From assembly GCA_014773175.1 (NCBI GenBank), contig VXCM01003291.1:35739-99738 (forward strand): a stretch of 64,000 nucleotides of DNA, given 5' to 3'. The position numbers and the translations under genes are program-made. Below, one piece after another: positions 1 to 10,848 of this stretch. The notes beneath the pieces are model-generated. The model saw only the letters and a program-made list of their open reading frames with translations, ran no database searches and was not told the origin of the DNA. Numbering within the stretch: the first letter of the stretch is position 1; every line of letters starts with the position of its first letter. This DNA is from Lucifuga dentata. Taxonomy: Eukaryota; Chordata; Actinopteri; Ophidiiformes; Bythitidae.

Positions 1-50
1 AACATTATGCACATAATTAGTTAGAAATCTAATATGATGGAGCTGCTAGT

Positions 51-54
<4 letters not shown>

Positions 55-111
<57 letters not shown>
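55..111. repeat. (TG)n microsatellite
   Basis: About 28 uninterrupted TG units at the left edge of the window. The flanks 1-54 and 112-323 hold nothing recognisable. Confidence 0.97.
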
Positions 112-112
<1 letters not shown>

Positions 113-323
113 ATAGTATTTTAAAAGCCCCGTCTACAGCCCTGGTTGAACACCTGCTCATATTATTAACTCGTATTAACCTTATTCTGAGGGTTAGCCG
201 GACATGAGAGGATTTGATTTGTTCAACAGTGAAGCAGCGCCGCCATGTGGCCACAGAGATGCACTGCATCAGACAGATTATATACTCACCCATCTCTCTG
301 GATTGCAGGTGATCCCGGCCAGT

Positions 324-908
324 TTAAAGGACCATAATCCATTTTGCATGTATGAGCCTAATATATTTAATTTTCACACACGTAACGTTACTGACAATCA
401 TTTCTCAAAGCATACTACTAGAATGGTGATTTAAAAATGTTTTTCCTACCTTCCAGACCTCCATTGGGTTCAGTTCATTCTGGTATGTTATTAAAATCAA
501 CTTGTTGATTTGACATGTTCTTGGCATAGGTAATCCATCATCGTGAATAAGACGTATGTTCAGGTTGTTTTTTCAAAGTTAGGTAATTTTAGTGTTTTTG
601 AGCTCAATAAAAAGCATGGAGTGAATGTATGCCTCCACCAGGGAATATAGTCCCAAAAGAAGACCTGCGTTTATGGAAAAATTTAAATGATCATGACTTC
701 ATAAGGCTGCCTAACTATTATCAGGAGAAACATGGATTTTTAAGGTGGGTGTATCACTTCGATATTTGATTTTGAAAGATTAAGAGATTTTGCAAAATAT
801 CAGGAAAGCTGAAATATGGTTTTATCCTTTGGGAAATAGTTGACAGTAACATAACGTATGAAAATTGATTAGGTTCATACATGCAAAATGGATGGTATGA
901 TCCTTTAA
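324..908 (-). mobile_element. TTAA-flanked MITE, copy 1 (reverse orientation)
   Basis: The copy begins TTAAAGGACCATAATCCATT and ends GGATGGTATGATCCTTTAA. Its inner part carries the family hallmarks GGTAATCCATCATCGTGAAT, AATATAGTCCCAAAAGAAGA and GCAAAATATCAGGAAAGCTG. There is no coding capacity. Orientation is named by comparison with the copy at 26213, called forward here. Confidence 0.9.
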
Positions 909-1420
909 CACATTTAAAACCATCAGTAGCTTCATGTAGTCTATTCTATTGCTTCATCAGAGAATTAGAAATATATTTTTATGATACTGATCATTTGTCA
1001 CCTTATTCACAAACTTAGCTTCAGATCCAAGATGCAGCAAAGGTTAGAAAAACTTGCTGAAGATGTTTGGAGTTTTTCCCTCCACGTTATTTGCTGTAAC
1101 ATAACATTTAGAAGAATCACACAGCTTCAAACAGAATGAAAGTGAATTGGATTGGCCTGTTCCACCACCTGAAGGCATTATTCTGTGCTGAGTTTTGGCT
1201 TTTTTTTTTTTTTGCAAAACTTGCTGTCCTGCCAACATCATAAAACACTGGCATATTGATTTTTTTTTAGCACAGCCCTATTAACTTGGCTTGAAAATAA
1301 CGTCAAGCTTTAGGCCGGCTTATCCTCTTGGCTTTACCCTTTTTAAAATGTGACTGGGATGTATCTGGTGTGAAGGTGTGTGTGTTTGTCAGTGGGGAAT
1401 AAATGACACAGAAGTCAGGC
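909..1420. other. Unassigned DNA downstream of znf609
   Basis: AT-rich sequence without an open frame of note, a recognisable repeat or an RNA gene. It may belong to a longer znf609 3' UTR if the ATTAAA at 1446 is not the signal used. Confidence 0.3.
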
Positions 1421-1971
1421 GCCGTTCCACCAGCTACAGGTTTAATATCAGATCAACAACAGTAGAAAAACAGAGGCAGAGACTACCAGACAAAAAGAAG
1501 AGTAGGAAATCCAACAGCATCCAATAGGCTCTTTAAAATAATTCCTCTGTACAGTATTTACACACATACACACACGTACGTGCACACACATACATACACA
1601 CACATACTACAGTACAGCTACACACTGAGGAGGAGCAGCAAGGAGGAGGAGGAGGAGGAGGAGCCTGACGCCAGTTTTCTCCAGGCTGGTCTCCCTGACA
1701 AAGAGGCGGAGCTTCCAGTCAGTCAGATGCAGGAAAAGTCCAAACACTGCTCTCTGATTGGTCCAATCTCCTCTATCCACAGTGTTTTTGTTTTTTTTTC
1801 CTGTGAAGCTGAGCTACTTCCAGGTGGGGGGGTGTGACAGCATCCTGTGACGNTTTTTTTTTCCTGTGAAGCTGAGCTACTTCCAGGTGGGGGGGTGTGA
1901 CAGCATCCTGTGACGTCCAGGGATGCGTCGCTGATTCTCAGAGAGGTCACCACAGCTATATACTGGAGTAC

Positions 1972-2017
<46 letters not shown>

Positions 2018-2901
2018 GTGTGTGGTGGTATGAGGGCAACACGAGGTCAAAGGGCATCTTCTGAACGTGACAATGATAGAAATAAAAGTGAGACAATGTG
2101 CCTTAAAACGATACAAAACTAAAGGCTTTGCTCAGCGACAGTAATTGTTTCCCCCCTGTTCGTTTCACAAACACGATGGAACGCCATTGCGACCCTTCGC
2201 ACACCACTTCCCTAAGACTGTCTAACCCTCCGACCTCCATGACACCCGCCAACAAGAGAGCTGCTCCTCCTCATGCTCCACCTGCACCCAAAACAGCACC
2301 AATGACCAGAACCTCAATATCTCTCCAGACACCAGATCCACTTTGTCCTCAAGTCTGTGAACCGAACCAGTGCGGCCCTCGCACCTGGGAGGAGACGGAA
2401 CCCAGTGGAACCCGGAACCGATAGAATCAGGCTCTTCAATCCTCCTGGAGCCTCGGCGGCTCAGCGAGGGGCAGAGCGCCTGGCCGGCGGTCCTGGCGGA
2501 ATAATCAAATCTACACAAACACCATTGAACTGATGTTGAAAAAGAAATGCTTCTTCACGTGATTCGGTCACGCGATGCGGAGCAGGGCAGAGGTCATAGT
2601 AGATCAGGTGTGCCTGTGAAACGGCGAGAAGACGGCATTCGTTAAATATCTGTGTAATCAGTTTTTTTCAACAACCAATAATGCAACCCTTTGAATTCTA
2701 TTCGTTCCACAATTTTCTGTTACATGATGTATTCTCTCACAAGAAAATGACCGTCTCATGTCTGACCACTAGATGGCAGCAGAGACTGTATGAATATCTC
2801 ATTGACTTGATCATGGAGGAAACTCGGAGGAGTTCGATTGAGATAGTTTTAATAAGTTTCCTGTGTGATTTTATATTGTGTGTGTGTGTTTATTACCTTT
2901 C
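1421..2901 (-). other. znf609: Probable znf609 3' UTR
   Basis: The sequence downstream of the stop codon holds no other coding exon and no MITE. An ATTAAA poly(A) signal on the minus strand lies at 1446-1441 (tttaat on the plus strand), followed on the minus strand by a T/G-rich stretch, so cleavage near 1420 is plausible. An AATAAA also lies only about 8 nt after the stop (2894-2889) and could give a minimal UTR. The region includes a (TG)n tract and the N at 1853 with its duplicated flanks. The UTR end is inferred. Confidence 0.4.
1974..2016. repeat. (TG)n microsatellite in probable 3' UTR
   Basis: About 21 TG units. On the znf609 transcript this is a (CA)n tract, which proteins such as HNRNPL can bind. 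Confidence 0.95.
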
Positions 2902-2975
2902 TCACCTTCGTGCGGGGGGGTACATGGATGGGGTGGAGGCTTGCTGACTGGCGACAATGGCTGAGGAGGAGAGGC
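2902..2975 (-). CDS. znf609: znf609 terminal coding micro-exon (residues 1306-1329 and stop)
   Basis: After the acceptor TTCTCACAG, the 74 nt complete a Gly codon and encode [20 protein letters not shown] and ARR, then TGA. The human ending is LSSTAIVASQQGSTPSLYPP plus RR, so the match is almost exact. The exon is too short to stand out as an open frame. Intron 6 before it (2976-3631) is 656 bp, of which 515 bp is a MITE. Confidence 0.93.
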
Positions 2976-5900
2976 CTGTGAGAACAGCCAATCATCAGCT
3001 GAATTCATATCCGGCATCGACTAAGAAACTTAAGCTGCATCTGAACAGCCGCTGACTGGATCAAAGCCTGTTTTTTTTTTTCTTAAAGGATAATATTGGT
3101 GATTTTGCATGTTTGAGCCCAATCAATACAACACGCATACAGGTTACTGACAAGCGTTTCCCAAATTATACTACTGGAGCAGTAAATTTTAGAATTGTTT
3201 TTCCTACCTTCCAGACTGCCACTGGCTTTGAAACGTGCTAGAAATAAATAATCCAACACAGCGAACACGATGTCTTTTAGGTTGTTTTTTTTTGTCGAAG
3301 TAACTTTATTGATCCGATCAAACAAGGACGACAATGTATGTCTCCGCCAGGGAATATAGTCCCAGGAGAAGACGGCGTTTAACAAGAAATTAAAAATGAC
3401 CGTCCCTTCTACATTTGAACATACATCCACATTAAGGTGTGTGTCACCTGAACATGATTTTGAAAGATTAGGAGATTTGGGGGAAAAAATTACAGGTTAA
3501 TGACAACTAAAGAAAAATTTGCTGTCAGTAATGTAAGGTGTATGCAGGTAGTATTTACTGGGCTTACTCATGCAAAATTGATGGTATGGTCCTTTAAGGT
3601 ACATGCTGTTACAACGTGAAACAAGTCTAACCTGAGGCGTAGGACAGGTCATACTGTCCGGACAGCAGCGGGTAGCCCAGGTGATGATGGGAAGGCAGGA
3701 TGCGTTGGGATGGCGAGGATCGCGGCCGGTCTCCCTCTCTCTCCCGCTCTCTCTCCCGGTCGTGCGGGGTCTTGCTGTCTTGGATGGACGGGGATTTGCT
3801 TTTGTACTGGCTGGCGTGCTGCTGCAGGAGCTCCAGAGCTTTGGCCTCGCTGGGTGGCTTCACCGTGGGACTGGACCTGGAGGGTTTCTCCTCCTCCTGC
3901 CCCGCCGCCATCTTGCCCGCGTAGGAGGAGAAGGAGTAGCCTGCTGGCAGGTAGGAGCCTGAGGAAAAACACATCAGTTTAACAGGAACATTAATACTCT
4001 AAAACATGACAGACTTAACAGACTTACCCCCAGAAAAACCAAGGAATTCAGTTCAAACTACAGGACTACTGGGTACTGCACCTTCCTTTGTTTGAGTAAG
4101 AATTTAATCTTTTTTTTTAATAAAACAACAAAATGATACAAATTCTGGTTTTAGTACTGTTCTATTTTTAACGCATTATTGCTCTCGGGCCATTCCACAT
4201 GATGAGGCTTCTTACCGGGGTAGTTCTGCATCATGACGGAGGGCACGCCTCGGTAGCCCGGGTGGCCGGGGTCGTAGCCCTGACTGTAGGCGTAGGCGCC
4301 GTGCATGTAGGGCATGTAGGCTTGGTGCTGCGCCAACGAGGAGGAGAACTGCATGTGAGGGGGTCGCACCTCCTTTCCTCCTCCTCCTCCTCCCCGGTGC
4401 TCTTCTGAAGGGGGCTGAGTCCTGCTCTCCGCACCCTCCTTCACGTCCTCCTTTTGGGGGCCGTCTTTGGGTCTCAGCCTCTCCTCTTTCCCTTTCCTGT
4501 CCCGCTCCCTCTCATCCTTCCACCTCTCCTCCTCCTGTGGCTTGGGGGCGTCTGGGTATTTGTTGGGGTAGACGTACGGCCACAAGCGTGAGTCGGGCTC
4601 CTGGAGGGAAGACAAGACATTCTGCTGTCAAAGAACGTTTTCTGATTCAGTCTAACGATTTTGAAATATGACTGCTAAAATCTGAACTGGAACACGCTAA
4701 TCAGCTGATATCTGATGTAGGTTGGGTTGTAGACGGTACGATTATAGTTAAAGAAATAATCACGAGTTCACGGTTTTGCGATTATTTCTTACATAACACC
4801 CCAAAAAAAACAAAAAAACAAAAAAAAAACATGATGTGAGCATGAACATTTTCCCATCTGCCTGGGTTTTGATCATAATAACCTGCTGCTAACATTAGCT
4901 AGTGGAGTGTTGTAGCTTAAACCTGCCGCTAAACATTAGCTAGTGGAGTGTTGTAGCTTAAACCTGCCGCTAAACATTAGCTAGTGGAGTGTTTTAGCTT
5001 AAACCTGCCGTTAGCATTAGCTAGTGGAGTGTTTTAGCTTAAACCTGCTGTTAGCATTAGCTAGTGGAGTGTTTTAGCTTAAACCTGCTGTTAGCATTAG
5101 CTAGTGGAGTGTTTTAGCTTAAACCTGCTGTTAGCATTAGCTAGTGGAGTGTTTTAGCTTAAACCTGCTGTTAGCATTAGCTAGTGGAGTGTTTTAGCTT
5201 AAACCTGCTGTTAGCATTAGCTAGTGGAGTGTTTTAGCTTAAACCTGCTGTTAGCATTAGCTAGTGGAGTGTTTTACCTTAAACCTGCTGTTAGCATTAG
5301 CTAGTGGAGTGTTTTAGCTTAAACCTGCTGTTAGCATTAGCTAGTGGAGTGTTTTACCTTAAACCTGCTGTTAGCATTAGCTAGTGGAGTGTTTTAGCTT
5401 AAACCTGCTGTTAGCATTAGCTAGTGGAGTGTTTTACCTTAAACCTGCTGTTAGCATTAGCTAGTGGAGTGTTTTAGCTTAAACCTGCTGTTAGCATTAG
5501 CTAGTGGAGTGTTTTACCTTAAACCTGCTGTTAGCATTAGCTAGTGGAGTGTTTTAGCTTAAACCTGCTGTTAGCATTAGCTAGTGGAGTGTTTTACCTT
5601 AAACCTGCTGTTAGCATTAGCTAGTGGAGTGTTTTAGCTTAAACCTGCTGTTAGCATTAGCTAGTGGAGTGTTTTACCTTAAACCTGCTGTTAGCATTAG
5701 CTAGTGGAGTGTTTTAGCTTGACTTGGCCATGCAGAGCTGGATTCAGATCTCTGAAGTGAATGTTCGTCATCCTCAGCTACACCCTGCTCATTTTTAAGA
5801 TTTGTAAAATGCTCTCACCATCACTTTAATGCACTTTAATGTTTTTTGGTGGATATCAGGCTGAGTTTCTCTAGCATTCTAAACTTAAGGTAATTTGTAG

Positions 5901-5979
5901 CTGCAGCTAATACAGAGCACTAAGCAGCAGACACACATACACACGCTCAGGAGCAGCTCAATCAGCCGAGACAGAGAGC

Positions 5980-6034
<55 letters not shown>

Positions 6035-9000
6035 CTGGCAGTTGCTAGATGCTTTGAGAAAAGACTCAATTTCTGTTTTTTCCAGGTGAACCCAGAGAGT
6101 TTTTTCTTTTAAACCTTGGCTCATAAACTGTGGCTTCTGAATTCGTACAGTTTGGACACCGTGATGCTTATAAGCGCAATTAATATTAAAAATGGTCATT
6201 AATCAACGTCCCTAATGGGATGTAACATGGTAAATATGCTGTTACCTGTCTGTACCACATGGCGGGCTCCACACCACACGGTCTGCCTGACTCCGCCCCT
6301 GGCTTGGCCTCTTCCTTCCCATGATGCCCCGTTTCGCTCAGCTTCATCTTCAGACCCTCGGTCTGGGGTGCGGGGGCTTTGGCGTCCTCTCCCTTGGCCA
6401 TGATGACTGACTTGGCCTGCTCCAAGGCGGGAGGGAGCTCTTTGGGCTTGGCTGGGTTCAGCCCCCCCTTGTTTCCCAGGTCAGTCAGGCTCGGGGTTCT
6501 GGATAGGGTGGGGGGCACCGAGCCTTTCTGCTTCCACTCCTCTTTTCCAGCAAATTCCCGGTCCTTGCCCTCCGCCTTCTTTTCAGCCTGCCGCTGCCTC
6601 TCCTCATACTGCTGGCGGTAGGCGGGGCTGGAGGCCAGAAGGTGGGCGTGGTAGGCCTGGTCAGGAGGGTAGGAGTACGGGGGGAAGTAGTACTGGTTGT
6701 AGTACAGGGGCTGCTTGTACATGTTGGAACGCTGCTGGATGACCGACGGCTGCGGAGGCCCGGGCTCCATCTTCCTCTCTTCCTGAGGCTCCAGCTTCAA
6801 TTTGACCTCCTCCACGACTTCCTGCTCCTCCTCCTTCTTCACCTTCACCTGTGCTCCTTCCACATGAGGGAGGGCCGTGGGCGCCGCGCCCAGACTGGGG
6901 TTGAGGAAGCTGGGGGGGTAGTAGGAGTCATAGTCACGAGAGTAGAGCGAGTCCTTGCTGGGAGGCTGAGGGGGGAACAGCGCCTTTTTAGGTCCTTCCC
7001 GGGGCCCCTGGTCCGGCTCTTGTTTGATGCCCTTCACCCCGTCTGCTTTCCCCTCGCCGTCCTCGCCAGCGTCAGAGATGTCAGAGTAAGCAGGGCTGCT
7101 GGTCTTGACGGAAGCACTGTCGGCTCCGTTCTGGTTGAGGTGGAGTGGGGGGGCGAGGCCGGCCTCCATCCTGCTGGCTGCGCCGATGGACGGGCTGGGT
7201 GCGTTGTCCGAGAAGCTGTACACCTTGTCGGCCTCGGCCTTGATGCTTGCCAGGCGGCTCTGGTGAGCTTCCGTGGAGCCGTTGAGCAACGCATCCGATG
7301 CCTCCGAATACGGGCTCTTCCCCTCTTCTGGTCTCCCCCCCTTCCCCACCGCTTTTGGACTGTCCCCCTCCTTGCCCCCCTCCCTCTTTTTCTTGTCCTT
7401 CTTCTTCTTGTCCTTGGTGAGGGTGGGGCTGGAGGCGGGGTCAGCCAGCGGGGGAGGTTTGGGTTGGATGGTCTTCAGCTGAGGACTCTTAGGGACGGAC
7501 TGCACCACTGAGCCGAGTGCGGGGGAGGACGACTGAAGGGCGTATGACGATGGGGCACCGGGGGCCACGGGGCGAGCTGGCTTCAAGCCTTTCTGGTTCA
7601 GTTTATCGGACTTGCTGCCAGGCACCATCTTCTTGGCCTTCCTGTCGTCCATCCCGTCGTTGCTGGCCTCATCTGTCAAATACGCCCCCTCCTCACAGCC
7701 GTCCATCGCCTCCGGCTCCATTTCCCCAGGCTTCTTCTTGCCCTGCTTTGATATCAGCTTCACTGATGAGGGGGAGGGGCTCTGGGCATCAAAACCCCGC
7801 CCCTTGGGTGTAGTGGACCGGGCGGGGGAGATGGCAGCGCCGTTGCATGAGGCGGGATCGGGGTGGAGGGCGGGGTCATCCCCATATTCACTGTCTCCGT
7901 CCTGGTCCAACCGGAAGTCGTTGTCGTTGTGGGCGCGGGCCTGGTGGTACTTCAGCCCGTTGATGTGCTTGTATTTCTTGTTGCAGTTGGGATGCGGGCA
8001 GTCGATGAGAACGGGGGAGGGGCAGGTCCGGTCCAGCTGCGGGGGAGGAAGGGGGTCGTTTTTACTCCCAGGGAGGGAGGGCGCGGCGCCAGTAGAGTTG
8101 ATTCTCAACCGCTTAGAGGCCTTGGAGTCCTCTGAGCTGGAGGTCGGCTCCATATCAGAAGCGGGTTTCGTCTTCCTCTTGGAGGAAGACGGGCTGGCCT
8201 TGGCGTCCTCGGCGCCGCCGGCAGTCTGGCTGCCTCGCCGGCCTTTGCTGTTGCTTGCGGCGCCGCGAGTCTTGCTGCTGCCGCTGCCTTTGTTGTCCGA
8301 AGAGTTACTGTTGTCGTTCAGCGGCGTGTTGCTGCTGGGGCGCATCCTCTTTCCCCGGCCACGCCCACTACGCATCTCCACATCACTGGTGGGAGATTCA
8401 CAGAACCTGCATGCACACACACACACACAGTGTTAGCAGTTAGCTGGAGGAGCAGGGAAGAAGAGTAAAGGCTGGGTTATACTCGTGCGAGGGGGCTGTC
8501 GCCGGCCGTGCACGCACTTTAACAGAGTACTGAGGCATTTATATTTGGCGCATTGTCTGTTGCAATATTCTGTGAAATGACAGTTAGCAGTATACAGAAC
8601 ATACTATGTAAAGCAGGAAGTAGTCAGCGAAGTAGTCACACAACAACCCCGCATATTTTCACGGCAAAAACTTGGATTTTAGCCCAGTGTGCAGTTGCTG
8701 TTTCATCCCAGGAGTTTGTTCTTATAAAGTCTCACAGGCCAGTCAGAAAGATGTTAGTGTGGGCGCACACCAGTCGGTGTTGTGCCGAAATCTGCTTCCC
8801 CGCCAAGAAATGCATCCTCACTCTCGCGGATAATGGAACATATATGTCATCCAAAACAACATTTATTCCTTTGAATAACTTTTATCAAAGACTGATTAAG
8901 GATTCTTACAGGCAATAACAATAATATATTATTGTATGTGACTATTGTGCAGCAGTGATTCATGATCCACTTCATTATTTCTGCTGAAAAATGCATCATC

Positions 9001-10219
9001 TCCTTGCTCATACCCTGTCCATAATAATATGGATATTTTACAAAACGCATATGTTCCTCTGCGTTTTGGCCTCTCATCCACATGCAAACGGCGTTTTAGG
9101 TCACTAAAACTGAGATTTTTTAAAATGGCTTCTTAAGTGCAGATTTCTAAAAACTCTGCTTTCTGTGTATTCATGTGGACGTGTAAAACAGAGATTTTGG
9201 AAAACGATGATGTCAGAACTAAACTTGCGCATGTGAACTGTTGCTTTGTGCAATGAGCATGCACCAGAAACAATAACAACAACGATGGTGGCGACCGTGT
9301 ACCGGTTTCTTTACATTTGGTTAGCAATAGCAGTCGCAAATTTACAAGGTAACTTGGCATTGCTGCACCACCAGCAATGCCAAGTTACCAGCAGACAACG
9401 GCGTCTGCAGCTGCTGCACCCAATATTACCGGGTCCACGGCGTCCGCTGGTTAAAGTCCGCCAGAAACGACGGACAGACTTTATCACCACCTGCTGGCCC
9501 GGCATGCATTTGTAGCCGTTTGAGTGTTCTCGTGTGGACAGAGATATTTTGTAAAACGATGATTGTGTGGATATAACTGTTTTTTTAAAGGGTGGGGGAA
9601 AATATCTGTCTAAAAAAATATCTGTATTAGTGTGGATTAAGCTGCAGATAAGGAGGTTTGAAGCCTCAAACTCACCCTGTCACATCCAAACAGCCACAAA
9701 TGCAGCCGTTAACTTTATTTCATTCATTCATCTTCAGAAACTTATTTACAGTGGGGATGTAAATCTCAGCAGGAATACAGATTTCGGCACAACACCGGCA
9801 AGTCTACTCTCTGAGAAGGTCCGCCCTTTGCATGGCGCGCACTGACGTCGCGGGGGCCCCTTGCGATTGCATCACGTGGCGTGTTGCCCCTCTCACACTC
9901 ATGACAATGGCGAGTATAAACCAAGCTTTATCCTTTTTTTGTTTTTCTCTTTCAGAAAACATGAGCAAAACTATCTTCCTTCTGCTGCATGGACTACATC
10001 TATAAAGAGTTTTGGAGCAGGGTTGTACAAATAAAAATAATCAATATACAGAGTTTATAGAAATATAATAGAAATATCCATTTCTATGTGCAGAATCCAA
10101 TATCCAATTGATTTACAACTTATAATACCAAAGAATCAAGTTTTCAGTTCATAATGAAATGTGACAGAATTCAAATTACTGACAGCTGGAAACCATCCTT
10201 GGTCACAGCTGTTTTGTGT

Positions 10220-10257
<38 letters not shown>

Positions 10258-10281
10258 CTTGGTGGGNCAGCTGTTTTGTGT

Positions 10282-10319
<38 letters not shown>

Positions 10320-10795
10320 CTTGGTGGGGCCCAATTGTGCCTTGTGCAGTCAAGCAAGGTTCCAACGTATGTTTTGTTCCTCCAGGTAACATTGACAACC
10401 AACATACCTGCAGACAGAATGTCAGATGTCATCATACAGCGTTCACACAACAGCAGAAAACTGAGAAGACCCACTGACGAGTGTCTTTTTCTCTTGAATA
10501 AAACACACTTAGATTTCACATCAGACATGCTTTCTTTTCCCAGCGGGAAACAGATGTTGAATGGTTTGCGCCCTGCAGGTTTCTGAGGCTCGAGTCATGT
10601 GGGCGACACAGTAACGACGTGATTAATCACCAAACGAAATGAAGCATTCGGTCGAGTTTTTCCACTAACGGCAACGGATCAAAGTGTGCGGCAGCAGAAA
10701 CGGCTCTGAAGCATGAACAGCTTCCTGGAAGACAGCGCAGAGGTCTGTGACCTTCACTTTGTCTCTTCAACAACTCCCACAGCTCACTCTAAGCC

Positions 10796-10848
<53 letters not shown>

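Noticed and set aside
3627..3631. TAG directly after exon 6 as the true znf609 stop
   Set aside because: It lies within the intron: the conserved 23-residue tail is found in frame at 2975-2902 behind a good acceptor.
4881..5720. CRISPR-like array
   Set aside because: The 40-bp units are contiguous with no unique spacers, in a vertebrate intron; it is a minisatellite.
6642..8436. Long plus-strand open frames (289, 274 and other codons) opposite znf609 exon 4
   Set aside because: They lie antisense to a GC-rich coding exon, have biased composition and no recognisable domain; they are shadow frames.
10136..10600. Histidine/threonine- or cysteine/valine-repeat proteins
   Set aside because: These are translations of (CA)n/(GT)n microsatellites; the same applies at 1877-2122, 10713-11052, 20093-20350, 53300-53862, 58394-58664 and 62475-62714.
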